From Anaerolineales bacterium UBA5195 (GTDB taxonomy: Bacteria; Chloroflexota; Anaerolineae; Anaerolineales; Villigracilaceae), in assembly GCA_002412925.1 (NCBI GenBank), contig DHVZ01000046.1, positions 21,701 to 85,700 of the forward strand: a stretch of DNA of 64,000 nt, in the 5' to 3' direction. Under the pieces are notes generated by a model that saw nothing but the letters and a program-made list of their open reading frames with translations, searched no databases and was not told where the DNA came from. This document shows, in pieces, positions 16,320-24,529 of the stretch. The translations under genes were made by a program, and so were the position numbers. Position 1 is the first letter of the stretch. Every line of letters starts with the position of its first letter.

Positions 16320-16841
16320 ATGGCCGCGAACCAGCCTGAAGAGAAGGAACCACCGCAGGTTGTGAACCTGTCGGAGGTGCGCGTTGGAAGTATCGAGGCC
16401 GAACTGGTGCGCACCAACCAGACGAGCATTCAGCAACTGAACGCCGAAGAAGTCGAACTGCACATTTCTGCGCTGGGCAAGGCCAACACCGGCGAACTGC
16501 ATGCCCGCGATTCCATCCTTGGCATGGTGGTGAGCCAGCAGGCCGAAGTGAAGGACAGCTTTGTCGGCGGCGTAACGGCGCGAACACTCTCACTGGACGG
16601 CGTAACCGCCCTGGCCCTGGCGAATTCCATCTCGATCAAGGATGTGGATGCCATCGCCATGGCCGGCACCGAGATCAGCGCTGAAAATATCCGCACCGGC
16701 CTCCTGTTCTGCCGGGAAGTGAACGGAAATGTCACCACCATGGTCAACGGACGCACAGCCCTGCTGGCCGGGCTGGCAGGCGGCGCAGTGACCGGGCTGA
16801 TCCTGCTGGCCGGGAAACTGCTGTTCGGACGCAAAAAATAG
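16320..16841 (+). CDS. Repetitive protein with C-terminal membrane anchor, unknown
   Basis: 173 residues. The body has a regular hydrophobic periodicity (VRVGSIEAELVRTNQTSIQQ, then VVSQQAEVKDSFVGGVTART, then ISIKDVDAIAMAGTEISAEN) resembling a beta-helix or bactofilin-like stack, but I cannot place it in a family. The end is a hydrophobic anchor (LLAGLAGGAVTGLILLAGKLLF) with the basic tail GRKK. It would be exposed on the cytoplasmic side if tail-anchored. The start at 16320 lies after the promoter and hairpin; the earlier in-frame start at 16233 is within the promoter. Confidence 0.65.
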   Translation: MAANQPEEKEPPQVVNLSEVRVGSIEAELVRTNQTSIQQLNAEEVELHISALGKANTGELHARDSILGMVVSQQAEVKDSFVGGVTARTLSLDGVTALALANSISIKDVDAIAMAGTEISAENIRTGLLFCREVNGNVTTMVNGRTALLAGLAGGAVTGLILLAGKLLFGRKK

Positions 16842-16938
16842 TCAATATGCGCGGCGATCCTGCCGCCATAAAATTCAGACAGGGCGAAGGTAATCCTGAG
16901 ATTGTCATCAGGGTGAGAGGCGCCCAAGGAGTATTGCA

Positions 16939-17583
16939 ATGGAAAAGGTAGTCTTGAAAGCCGAAAAACGTACCGTAATCGGCAAACAGGTGAGACAGTT
17001 GCGCCGCGCAGGCCAGCTTCCGGGCGTGATCTACGGTTACAACTTTGAGCCGACCGCCATTTCGCTGGAAGCCCACGGCGCCCAAAAGGTCATTCCCAAT
17101 TTGACCTCCTCCAGCATCGTCAACATCGAACTGGAAGGCAAGCTGATCCCCGCCCTGGTGCGCGAAAAGCAGAAAAACTACATCAAGAATTTGCTGACCC
17201 ATGTCGACTTCCTGGCCGTTTCAATGACCGAGGTGATCCGCGCGGACGTGAGCCTGCACTTCAGCGGCCTCGCCCCAGCCATCAAGGAATTCAGCGCCGC
17301 GATTGTGAACAACATGGATTCCGTTGAAGTGGAAGCCCTGGCGAACGATCTGCCCGAGCGCATCGAGGTTGACTTGAGCGTGCTGGCCAAGATCGGCGAT
17401 TCGATCCATGTGCGCGACCTGGTTATTCCCGCCGGCGTCACCCTGTTGACGGATGTCGATGAAATGGTTGCGGTCGCCACCGCCACACATGAAGAAGTGG
17501 TCGAAGTGGTTCCGGGCGAAGAAGTTGCTGCCGAACCCGAAATCATCGAAAAAGGCAAGGCCGAAGAAGCGGCAGAAGAATAA
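16939..17583 (+). CDS. rplY: 50S ribosomal protein L25 (TL5/Ctc type)
   Basis: 214 residues: the long Ctc/TL5 form with an N-terminal 5S-rRNA-binding domain (EKRTVIGKQVRQLRRAGQLPGVIYG) and a C-terminal beta domain (EALANDLPERIEVDLSVLAKIG, IHVRDLVIPAGVTLL), then an acidic tail rich in Glu and Ala. AAGGAG precedes the ATG and a strong terminator follows 16 bases after the stop, so it is monocistronic. Confidence 0.93.
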   Translation: MEKVVLKAEKRTVIGKQVRQLRRAGQLPGVIYGYNFEPTAISLEAHGAQKVIPNLTSSSIVNIELEGKLIPALVREKQKNYIKNLLTHVDFLAVSMTEVIRADVSLHFSGLAPAIKEFSAAIVNNMDSVEVEALANDLPERIEVDLSVLAKIGDSIHVRDLVIPAGVTLLTDVDEMVAVATATHEEVVEVVPGEEVAAEPEIIEKGKAEEAAEE

Positions 17584-17598
17584 TCTGCTCGAACCAGG

Positions 17599-17630
17599 AT
17601 GGGCGGCCCAATGGGTCGCCCATTTTTCTT
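17599..17630 (+). terminator. Intrinsic terminator after L25
   Basis: ATGGGCGGCCCA / TGGGTCGCCCAT, 12-bp stem with one G-T pair and a one-base loop turn, followed by a T-rich tail. Confidence 0.85.
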
Positions 17631-17721
17631 TAACTTTACTGGCAGACTTGGATTGCAGCGAATCGCGCAAATTTCCCTGAAAACTTCGCCCAATCGGGTA
17701 ATTCGAGGTCACTAAAAACTA

Positions 17722-17752
17722 TTGACTCTCCAGTTGGAGGATGGTGTATCAT
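17722..17752 (+). promoter_or_regulatory. MerR-type promoter/operator (19-base spacer with dyad)
   Basis: TTGACT (17722-17727) and TATCAT (17747-17752) are 19 bases apart, too long for normal sigma-70 use. The spacer contains CTCCA-GT-TGGAG within a longer imperfect dyad. This is the classic layout of promoters untwisted by MerR-family activators. The gene downstream encodes a GyrI-like ligand-binding protein, a fold also used as the sensor domain of BmrR/BltR-type MerR proteins. Confidence 0.7.
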
Positions 17753-17772
17753 CATCACTGGAGGAAGCCACC

Positions 17773-18393
17773 ATGCAAAAACTGGACCTGAAGAAAACCC
17801 TGAAACCCTATTACGAAGCCAAGCCTGCGCCCGCCTTTGTCAACGTCCCGGCGACAAATTTCCTGATGATCGCTGGCACGGGCAACCCGAACACCTCCGC
17901 AGACTATGCAGAGGTTGTCCAGACGCTTTACTCGGTTGCCTACACGCTAAAATTCAAGATTAAAAAGGAAATGGCCATCGATTACCCCGTCATGGCGCTC
18001 GAAGGGCTGTGGTGGGCAGATGAGATGCACCTGTTCAGCGCCGACAAGAAGGATGATTGGCTCTGGACGATGATGATCTCCACCCCGGATTTCATCACCC
18101 CCACACTGGTGGAGACCGCCAAAACCGAAGCGGGAAAAAAGAAAGCACTACCCGCCCTGCCCCGCCTGCGCTTCGAAACCTTTACGGAGGGGTACGCCGC
18201 CCAGTTGTTGCACATTGGCTCATACTCCGCCGAAGCGCCCAACATCCAGCGCCTGCATGACTTCATCCACGCGAACGGTTACACGTTCGATGGGAAAATC
18301 CAGAAGCACCATGAGATCTATCTCTCCGACCCGCGCAAAACGGCATCGGAGAAGCTGAAAACCGTCATCCGCCAGCCGGTGGTCAAGAATTGA
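17773..18393 (+). CDS. GyrI-like small-molecule-binding protein
   Basis: 206 residues of the GyrI-like/AraC-effector-binding type: an opening LKPYYEAKPAPAFVNVPAT, a central ALEGLWWADEM, and a C-terminal GSYSAEAPNIQRLHDFIHAN with DGKIQKHHEIYLSDPRK. The highly conserved HEIYLSDPRK end is typical of the stand-alone family. These proteins bind hydrophobic compounds and some hydrolyse cyclopropanoid drugs, but no activity can be asserted here. The ATG at 17773 follows GGAGG. A MerR-type operator controls it; the regulator is not in the window. A fragment of a second copy is at 38816. Confidence 0.85.
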   Translation: MQKLDLKKTLKPYYEAKPAPAFVNVPATNFLMIAGTGNPNTSADYAEVVQTLYSVAYTLKFKIKKEMAIDYPVMALEGLWWADEMHLFSADKKDDWLWTMMISTPDFITPTLVETAKTEAGKKKALPALPRLRFETFTEGYAAQLLHIGSYSAEAPNIQRLHDFIHANGYTFDGKIQKHHEIYLSDPRKTASEKLKTVIRQPVVKN

Positions 18394-18483
18394 CCGCAGG
18401 CAGTGGTCAAGCAGGTTCTTTTTGACTCTGAGTGTTTCTCAAGCCTGGGTTATCCTGACCATCGGACGCCTGACCAGCCTACC

Positions 18484-18744
18484 TCACGTTCCCTCCCCCA
18501 GCACCCGAAAACCGAACTCCCCGTCCCCACTGCCGGCATGGTCCCCGTTGCGGGACGCGCAACGGGCGAACTCTGCAACACGGGCAGTTGTTGAATCCGC
18601 CGCCAGATTTTTGCGCTGGGCGCGTTCCTTTGGGCTGGCCGGATAGGGATACTTGCCAAAGACACTACGAAGCCATTCCCAAACGTTGCTGCTCATTTCC
18701 ACAACGCCATACGGGCTGACATTTTTCGGGAAACAACCCGGGGT
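18484..18744 (-). pseudogene. Fragment of a formylglycine-generating-enzyme (FGE/SUMF1) domain
   Basis: The minus strand encodes the C-terminal part of the FGE-sulfatase fold: SPYGVVEMSSNVWEWL (compare NPYGLYDMAGNVWEW), FGKYPYP, then FARCASRNG and GEFGFRVL. The N-terminal two thirds are absent and the usual RVLRGGSW segment between the two blocks is missing, so it is a decayed remnant. It lies immediately downstream of the beta-mannosidase stop. Confidence 0.75.
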
Positions 18745-18752
18745 GTTAGGGC

Positions 18753-21263
18753 TTAATAGGATTCGCGCAGCGAACGCACCCGAACTGTCGACTGGGGAGC
18801 CCAATTTTTGGGCAGAGGCAAGACCACAGTCAGGGTGGCACCGGCAGGCAGGTCAAAGTAGTTGTCGCTGAAAACGGCATCTGTCCCATCAATGGAGAGT
18901 TCCACAAAACGGGCCAGGCTGCGAGTAGAAACCTCCACAAAAAGGGTTTTGCCTGCTACACGGGTCGAAACCTTCAGACCAGGGTCGCGCAGTTCGAGAT
19001 GTTTGTTGGGGACGAAGGATGTCACACTGCGGGCGGCCACTTCCGCGTTCTGCCATAATTCAGCCACAAAAACCACATTTTTCTGGTTCTCGGCAGAAAC
19101 CTGGGTCGAAAAATCATACGAGCCGACCAGCGTATCGGCCAGCGCCAGCGCGCGGGCGAATTGCTCGCCCTTCTGGAGAATCTGACCGTCGAGCGTCTCC
19201 AGCCGCCAGCGGATGGTGGCATCGACCGGCTCGACCAGGTCGCTGGTGAGGTGGACCTTCATCGTCTTGCCATAGTCGGCCACCGAGAGCAGAAGCGGGG
19301 CATAGAAGCGTTTGGCGGCGTAGTGGAGCGCCTTCCAGCGCCCGAAATAATCGAGGCTGGCCCACGAAGCGACCGGCCAGCAATCGTTGAGCTGCCAGAT
19401 GAGCGTGCCACTGACCCGCTCCCGATTGCGCCGCCAGTGTTCCACGCCGTAGCGGATACCTTCGGCCTGCAAAATCAGGCTCAGGTAAACCAGCGCGTCG
19501 AAATCTTTGGGCATGCGAAATGCATCGGTCATCTGGGCAATCATCAGACCATTGCCCGAGCCGCTGCGCTGGTGATGCTCCATGATGTAGGAGGTCATGT
19601 TCCAATCGGCGGGTTCGGCGTAGGTGGCGATGGTTTTGAGCGGCGGCAGGGCCTGGAAGCCAAACTCGCTCATGAAGCGGGGGAACTGCGTGCGGTAGGC
19701 CGTGAACGGCTTGCGCCCGTGCCAGACATCCCAGTAGTGGCAGTCGCCTTGCACCTGATTGTTCGCGCCCTCGAACGGCGTATCCGCCGAAGCCGAACTG
19801 GGCCAGTAGGAGGTGTCGGGGTCTTCGAACTCAAGCAGTTCGGGCAGCATCTGGTGGAACATGCGGTCATAACCGTCTTTAAGCCGCTGGTTGAGCGGGT
19901 CGTCGGGTTTGTTCCAGCCCCAATCACACCAGCCCTGCTCCATCTCATTGTTGCCGCACCACAACGCCAAGCTGGCGCGATGACGCAGGCGGCGGATATT
20001 CTCAATCGCCTCGACGCGCACGTTTTCGAAAAAGTCGGCCTCCGCCGGGTAAATGCCACAGGCGAACATGAAATCCTGCCAGACCAGCAGTCCGTACTGG
20101 TCGCACAGATCGTAGAACATTTCCTCGGGGTAGTACCCGCCGCCCCAGACGCGCAGCATGTTCATATTGGCATCAGCGGCGGACTTGATGAGCATCTCCA
20201 GATACTCCCTGGTGATGCGCGTCGGCAGGGAATCGGCGGGAATCCAGTCTGCGCCTTTGGCAAACAGGCGCAGACCGTTGACGTAGAAGGTGAATTCCTG
20301 GCCCCACTGGTCGGGTTCCTGGTGCAGTTCGATCACGCGCAGGCCGATTTTGTAGGAACGCTGGTCGAGGACAATTTTGCCGTTTTTAAGCGTCACATCC
20401 ACAGCGTAAAGCGGTTGCGCTGAGCCTGTCGAAGGGCCATACCCGTTCGGCCACCAGAGTTGGGGATTAGAAATTTCGATAGAGAGATTCGCAAAATGGG
20501 GTTCTCCCTCCATCAGAGAAAGCAACTTTTCCCGGGCAGTGAATTTTTCACCGCTTGGGCTTGTGACCGTGATCGAGGCCATAATTTCAGCATCCAGGTT
20601 ATTCGAAGCAAAGGCTGTGATGTCGGCGTTGATGGTGGCCACATCAGCTTCGATATTTTGGCGCAGATGAACATTGTCCAGGCATACAGAATAACCTTCA
20701 AGGCGAATATCCTTCCAAACACCTATGGGCGGCAGTTTGGGACCCCAGTCCCAACCCCAATGACAGGGGGCCTTACGCAGGTGCGGCCCACCGGGAATAT
20801 CGCCGCCGCCTTGCAGCGGAAGCTGCGCCTGTTTAGCGGTGATGAAACGCACTGGCGAGCCAAAAAAGATGCGGATTTCGTTCTCGCCTTCGCGCAGCAG
20901 GTCTTTCACATCCCATTCCCAACTACGAAACATGTTTTCAGCGTGGCCGAGATAGGTTTCATTGAGATATACATCGGCGATGGTATCGAGCCCCTCACAA
21001 ACCAGGACCACGTTGGGTTCGGCCAGCAGCGCGGCGTCTACTTTGAACGTGCGGCGATATTCCCAGTCAGTTTCAGCCACCCACATGACCTTCAGCTCAT
21101 TATCAGCCACAAAGGGGTCAGGGATTTTCCCCAGAGCCATCAGGTCAGTATGCACACCACCAGGGACGGTCGCAGGAAACCATTCCCGTAAAGGATTCAG
21201 GATGCTATCATCCGTACCAGCCTGGCGGAATTGCCAGGCGCCAGTCAAAGTCATTTTCTCCAT
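18753..21263 (-). CDS. Beta-mannosidase, GH2 family
   Basis: 836 residues, full GH2 mannosidase length. Sugar-binding domain first (ETDWEYRRTFKVD, CHWGWDWGPKLPPIGVW typical of mannosidases), then a beta sandwich, then the barrel with acid/base Glu440 in WCGNNEMEQGW and nucleophile Glu533 in FMSEFGFQALP. No signal peptide, so it acts in the cytoplasm on imported beta-mannosides. Residues 277-282 (PSTGSA) interrupt the usual NGYG-QPLY turn and are encoded by a short dispersed repeat. It follows the ABC transporter genes, with a hairpin between. Confidence 0.93.
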   Translation of the reverse strand: MEKMTLTGAWQFRQAGTDDSILNPLREWFPATVPGGVHTDLMALGKIPDPFVADNELKVMWVAETDWEYRRTFKVDAALLAEPNVVLVCEGLDTIADVYLNETYLGHAENMFRSWEWDVKDLLREGENEIRIFFGSPVRFITAKQAQLPLQGGGDIPGGPHLRKAPCHWGWDWGPKLPPIGVWKDIRLEGYSVCLDNVHLRQNIEADVATINADITAFASNNLDAEIMASITVTSPSGEKFTAREKLLSLMEGEPHFANLSIEISNPQLWWPNGYGPSTGSAQPLYAVDVTLKNGKIVLDQRSYKIGLRVIELHQEPDQWGQEFTFYVNGLRLFAKGADWIPADSLPTRITREYLEMLIKSAADANMNMLRVWGGGYYPEEMFYDLCDQYGLLVWQDFMFACGIYPAEADFFENVRVEAIENIRRLRHRASLALWCGNNEMEQGWCDWGWNKPDDPLNQRLKDGYDRMFHQMLPELLEFEDPDTSYWPSSASADTPFEGANNQVQGDCHYWDVWHGRKPFTAYRTQFPRFMSEFGFQALPPLKTIATYAEPADWNMTSYIMEHHQRSGSGNGLMIAQMTDAFRMPKDFDALVYLSLILQAEGIRYGVEHWRRNRERVSGTLIWQLNDCWPVASWASLDYFGRWKALHYAAKRFYAPLLLSVADYGKTMKVHLTSDLVEPVDATIRWRLETLDGQILQKGEQFARALALADTLVGSYDFSTQVSAENQKNVVFVAELWQNAEVAARSVTSFVPNKHLELRDPGLKVSTRVAGKTLFVEVSTRSLARFVELSIDGTDAVFSDNYFDLPAGATLTVVLPLPKNWAPQSTVRVRSLRESY
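20417..20436. repeat. Short dispersed repeat inside the mannosidase gene
   Basis: GCGCTGAGCCTGTCGAAGGG, matching in reverse the word at 13944-13962. It encodes the extra PSTGSA in the loop before QPLY and keeps the frame. Confidence 0.6.
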
Positions 21264-21312
21264 TGATAAACCTCTCTTTTTTATCGCTCTGCCAGCCGGA
21301 AATCATATTGTC

Positions 21313-21350
21313 AAAGCAGGATGCATACCACGCGGCGTGCATCCTGCTTT
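21313..21350 (-). terminator. Hairpin between ABC ATPase genes and mannosidase
   Basis: AAAGCAGGATGCA / TGCATCCTGCTTT, perfect 13-bp stem with a 12-base loop, about 60 bases after the last ATPase stop on the minus strand. The T tract is weak, so it may attenuate and not fully stop transcription into the mannosidase. Confidence 0.65.
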
Positions 21351-21412
21351 GATCTTTCTCCCTGCAAACCAGGTTGAATAGTTATCTTGAAGCCAAACTC
21401 AAGCGGAATGCA

Positions 21413-22228
21413 TCACACAGTTGAGAGATCCCATTCTTCGTAGATTTTTGGCACATCGTTAATCAAGCGTCGGGTGTAAGGCTGTCTGGGCGTCAGAATC
21501 ACGGCATCGGCAGATCCGTGTTCAACGATTTTTCCATGCTCCATGATGTAGACACTATCGGAAACAAAATACGCCAGGCCAATATCATGGGTGATAAAAA
21601 TAATCGTCATCCCGGTTTCTTTACGCAATTGCATCAGCATATCCAGGATGGTTGCGCGTGAACAGGCGTCGATCATCGAGGTTGGCTCGTCCGCCAGCAG
21701 GATTTTCGGTTTTAACAGGAAAATCCGGGCAATCATCAAGCGCTGCATCTGTCCGCCGGAAAGCTCAAAAGGGTACTTATTGGTCAATTCTTCGAACTTC
21801 AAATTGACAAAACTGCACGCCTCCGTCATCAACTCCACTTTTTTCGCATGTGGAAGATTGCGACCGCCGCGCATGTAAATACAATCCAGCAACACGGCAT
21901 CAATCTTGTTAAAGATGTTATAAGAAGAGAATGGGTCTTGAAAAATCGCTTGAATGTTTTTCCAGTATTCCTTTTTCTTCTTCTGAGAACTGATATCACG
22001 CTTCTGCCCTTGGAAGTAAATCTCGCCTTCGGTCGTGCTGATCAATCCCAGGAGCATCTTGGCCAAAGTGGTCTTTCCGCTGCCTGATTCGCCGACGATC
22101 GAAACGACTTCGCCCTCGTAGAAATTAAAATCCACATGATCAACGGCGACCGTTTTCTGGCGGCCAAAACCAAAGACTTTGGTAAGCCCTGAGGCGCTCA
22201 GGCATGATTTTTTTTCAAGCGTGGACAT
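21413..22228 (-). CDS. Oligopeptide/oligosaccharide ABC transporter ATPase (DppF-like)
   Basis: 271 residues. Walker A GESGSGKTT, signature LSGGQMQR, Walker B ILLADEPTSMID and H-loop ITHDIG. It lacks the C-terminal Cys cluster found in the partner ATPase. GGGAGG precedes the ATG, which overlaps the end of the partner gene by 14 bases, implying translational coupling. Dpp/Opp-type transporters are also used for beta-mannan and cello-oligosaccharides in thermophiles; the GH130 and GH2 neighbours favour beta-mannosides. Confidence 0.88.
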   Translation of the reverse strand: MSTLEKKSCLSASGLTKVFGFGRQKTVAVDHVDFNFYEGEVVSIVGESGSGKTTLAKMLLGLISTTEGEIYFQGQKRDISSQKKKKEYWKNIQAIFQDPFSSYNIFNKIDAVLLDCIYMRGGRNLPHAKKVELMTEACSFVNLKFEELTNKYPFELSGGQMQRLMIARIFLLKPKILLADEPTSMIDACSRATILDMLMQLRKETGMTIIFITHDIGLAYFVSDSVYIMEHGKIVEHGSADAVILTPRQPYTRRLINDVPKIYEEWDLSTV

Positions 22229-23255
22229 TTTTAGCCTCCCTCTGTTCTTTTTCTGCTTGATAAGCCTCTCTGAGTTCTTTTTCCGGGATGATACAGCGGT
22301 AAGTGCGGCCGTCACCCGCATCGCGGAGACCAACAGAAGTTACCAGGCATTCTGGGCGGGTAAATTTGCAGCGTGGGGCAAACCGGCAGCCAGCCGGTGG
22401 TTTTTTCAGATTAGGCGGCACCCCAGGAATGGCAGTCAGTTTGGCATCCCGCAGGCCTTTTTCAGGCACAATAATCGAGCCCATCAGACCTTTGGCATAT
22501 GGATGGAGCGGATCAAACACGGCTTCCTCGGCACTGGCCTTCTCTGTAATCTGTCCAGCGTACATAACCATAATGTCATCGGTTACGTTATAAAGCAGCG
22601 GAAGTTCGTGCGTGATAAAGATCAACGAACTGATAAAACCAGTTTCCATCAACTGTCGCAGCATCTTAATCACCATCTTCTGCGAAGTGACATCGAGCGC
22701 AGAGGAAGGCTCATCCGCAATCAGCACTTTGGGTAGCAGTAACACCGAGATCGCAATCACTGTGCGTTGTTTCATGCCACCCGAAAGTTCAACGGGATAT
22801 TTTTGTAATACCTCGGCTGGAAGCCCCAGGGTCTCAAACAAGGTCCTGGCGCGTTCGTAAATATCCTTTTTCGTGATGTACAGATCATGAGCCTGGACAA
22901 CATCCTCGATGAAGTGGATAATTTTCTGGGTGGGGTTGAGCGCGTTCATCGCAGCCTGGGGGATATAGGCGATCTCCGTCCCCAAGACCGATTTACGAAC
23001 GTCATCAGGCTTCATCCCGGTAATCTTTTTCCCATTGATGATGATCTCACCACTTGTATAGTGCAAAGGAGGAAAGTAATAGCCCATCAGGCTGAGCGCC
23101 AGCGTCGACTTGCCACAGCCGGATTCTCCTGCAATCCCCAGAGACTTCCCTTCTTCGACCTTCAGGGATACATGATCAACCGCGTAAACATCTTCCCCAA
23201 ATCGGGTGATATATTTTGTAGTTAGTTCATTGACCTCTAACATGACGTTTGCCAT
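22215..23255 (-). CDS. Oligopeptide/oligosaccharide ABC transporter ATPase (DppD-like)
   Basis: 346 residues. Walker A GESGCGKST, Q-loop AYIPQAAMNALNP, signature LSGGMKQR, Walker B VLIADEPSSALD. The C-terminal Opp/Dpp extension includes CRFAPRCKFTRPEC, the Cys pattern linked to an iron-sulfur cluster in DppD proteins. ATG 23255 is chosen with AGGTG upstream; a GTG at 23264 is the alternative and abuts the permease stop. It pairs with the DppF-like subunit. Confidence 0.9.
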   Translation of the reverse strand: MANVMLEVNELTTKYITRFGEDVYAVDHVSLKVEEGKSLGIAGESGCGKSTLALSLMGYYFPPLHYTSGEIIINGKKITGMKPDDVRKSVLGTEIAYIPQAAMNALNPTQKIIHFIEDVVQAHDLYITKKDIYERARTLFETLGLPAEVLQKYPVELSGGMKQRTVIAISVLLLPKVLIADEPSSALDVTSQKMVIKMLRQLMETGFISSLIFITHELPLLYNVTDDIMVMYAGQITEKASAEEAVFDPLHPYAKGLMGSIIVPEKGLRDAKLTAIPGVPPNLKKPPAGCRFAPRCKFTRPECLVTSVGLRDAGDGRTYRCIIPEKELREAYQAEKEQREAKNVHA

Positions 23256-23264
23256 ATCAATCAC

Positions 23265-24515
23265 CTAGTCCCTTAATGCCGGGTTGAAGACCTGGTCGAG
23301 GCCTGTATTCATCAAATTCATCGAGAATGTAATCAGGGCAATGGTGACGAGCACAGGGAAATACGCCCACCATTTTCCCAGGATATGCGCCTGGTAAATC
23401 ATCGCCCAGTTCATCATCAAACCCAAGGTTGGCACTTCGGTCGTTCTCGGTCCCAAGCCAAGGATCGATAACTGGGCCTCTGCCAGGATTCCCGAGGCAA
23501 TCTGCAGGATCAGCGCCATGACAACATACGAAGCGACGTACGGCAGAATATCGTTCAGGATGATATGAACAATCGAGTGCCCGGATAGTTTCGACAGGTT
23601 GACATGGTCGCGATTCCGCAGTGACATCACTTGCGACCGCACCGCCCTGGTAAGCCAAGGCCAGGCGGTAAACCCAATCACCACCGCGATGGTGAAGGCG
23701 CCACGTTTATCCTGCCCGATGCTGAATGAAATCAGGATCAACAACACAATGGATGGGATAACGGTAAAAAGAGTGGTAATGAACATAATCACGTCATCCA
23801 CCAGGCCGCCGATATACCCCGCCAGTAATCCCAGGGTCAAACCGATCAAGGTTGCAACGAGGCCAGCGACAAAACCGATCTGGAGTGAGACAACGGTGGC
23901 CTTAACCAACTCTGTCAGCACGTCGCGTCCAAAGTTATCGGTTCCAAGCGGTAACACCCGCACACCCGCAACCTGGCTGACATTCACATAGTCAGATTGG
24001 TTGACGATGCCTGTCTGTTCCAGGACACCCGTCTCAGGGTTTTTTACCGCAATAATTGCCCCATCTGCCGAGAGAAGTCCTTTGAGGGCATTATTGAGCC
24101 GAATAAAATAGTTGCGCTTGGCATTCGTCATCCCGGGAACATTTTTCTTGGGATCGTAATTGGTCTCCCATTGGTTGATGAGTTTTTCAGTGTCCGCAAG
24201 ATCGATCTCGGCTTCAGGGATCCCAGCCGCCACCAGCCACTCCCGCATGGCCAGGCGGTCGTCGTTGTTCAACTTACTGGCAATCCGCTTGGCAGAGGCA
24301 TCTCCCAGGTTGAGTGTATGCGGCGATGAACCCAGACTGTCATAAACACTGACATAGATACCCGGTGGGAAGAAAGTGCCCTGGCCGATGATCTCTAAGG
24401 GGGAAGCTGTGATGAACAGTGGATAAATCGTCACGATCAGCAAAATGGTCACAAAAATGCAAAAACCGACCACAAACTTGCCAGAGCGAAAAACTTGTTG
24501 AAGGGTGTGTTTCAT
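23265..24515 (-). CDS. ABC transporter permease (DppC-like) with a large periplasmic insert
   Basis: 416 residues, about 110 more than typical DppC. Membrane helix 1 (KFVVGFCIFVTILLIVTIYP) is followed by an extracytoplasmic region of about 160 residues (includes LNNDDRLAMREWLVAAGIPE and RNYFIRLNNALKGLLSADG) before the usual LPLGTDNFGRDVL entry to the five-helix permease core. The EAA loop is around HVNLSKLSGHSIVHIILNDIL. The insert may form a docking or gating domain. It shares the operon with the DppB-like permease (14-base gap). Confidence 0.88.
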   Translation of the reverse strand: MKHTLQQVFRSGKFVVGFCIFVTILLIVTIYPLFITASPLEIIGQGTFFPPGIYVSVYDSLGSSPHTLNLGDASAKRIASKLNNDDRLAMREWLVAAGIPEAEIDLADTEKLINQWETNYDPKKNVPGMTNAKRNYFIRLNNALKGLLSADGAIIAVKNPETGVLEQTGIVNQSDYVNVSQVAGVRVLPLGTDNFGRDVLTELVKATVVSLQIGFVAGLVATLIGLTLGLLAGYIGGLVDDVIMFITTLFTVIPSIVLLILISFSIGQDKRGAFTIAVVIGFTAWPWLTRAVRSQVMSLRNRDHVNLSKLSGHSIVHIILNDILPYVASYVVMALILQIASGILAEAQLSILGLGPRTTEVPTLGLMMNWAMIYQAHILGKWWAYFPVLVTIALITFSMNLMNTGLDQVFNPALRD

Positions 24516-24529
24516 AACAGCCTCTTTCC

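Noticed and set aside
19161..20423. 420-residue open frame on the plus strand
   Set aside because: Antisense to the GH2 mannosidase with both catalytic Glu residues; a GC-rich shadow.
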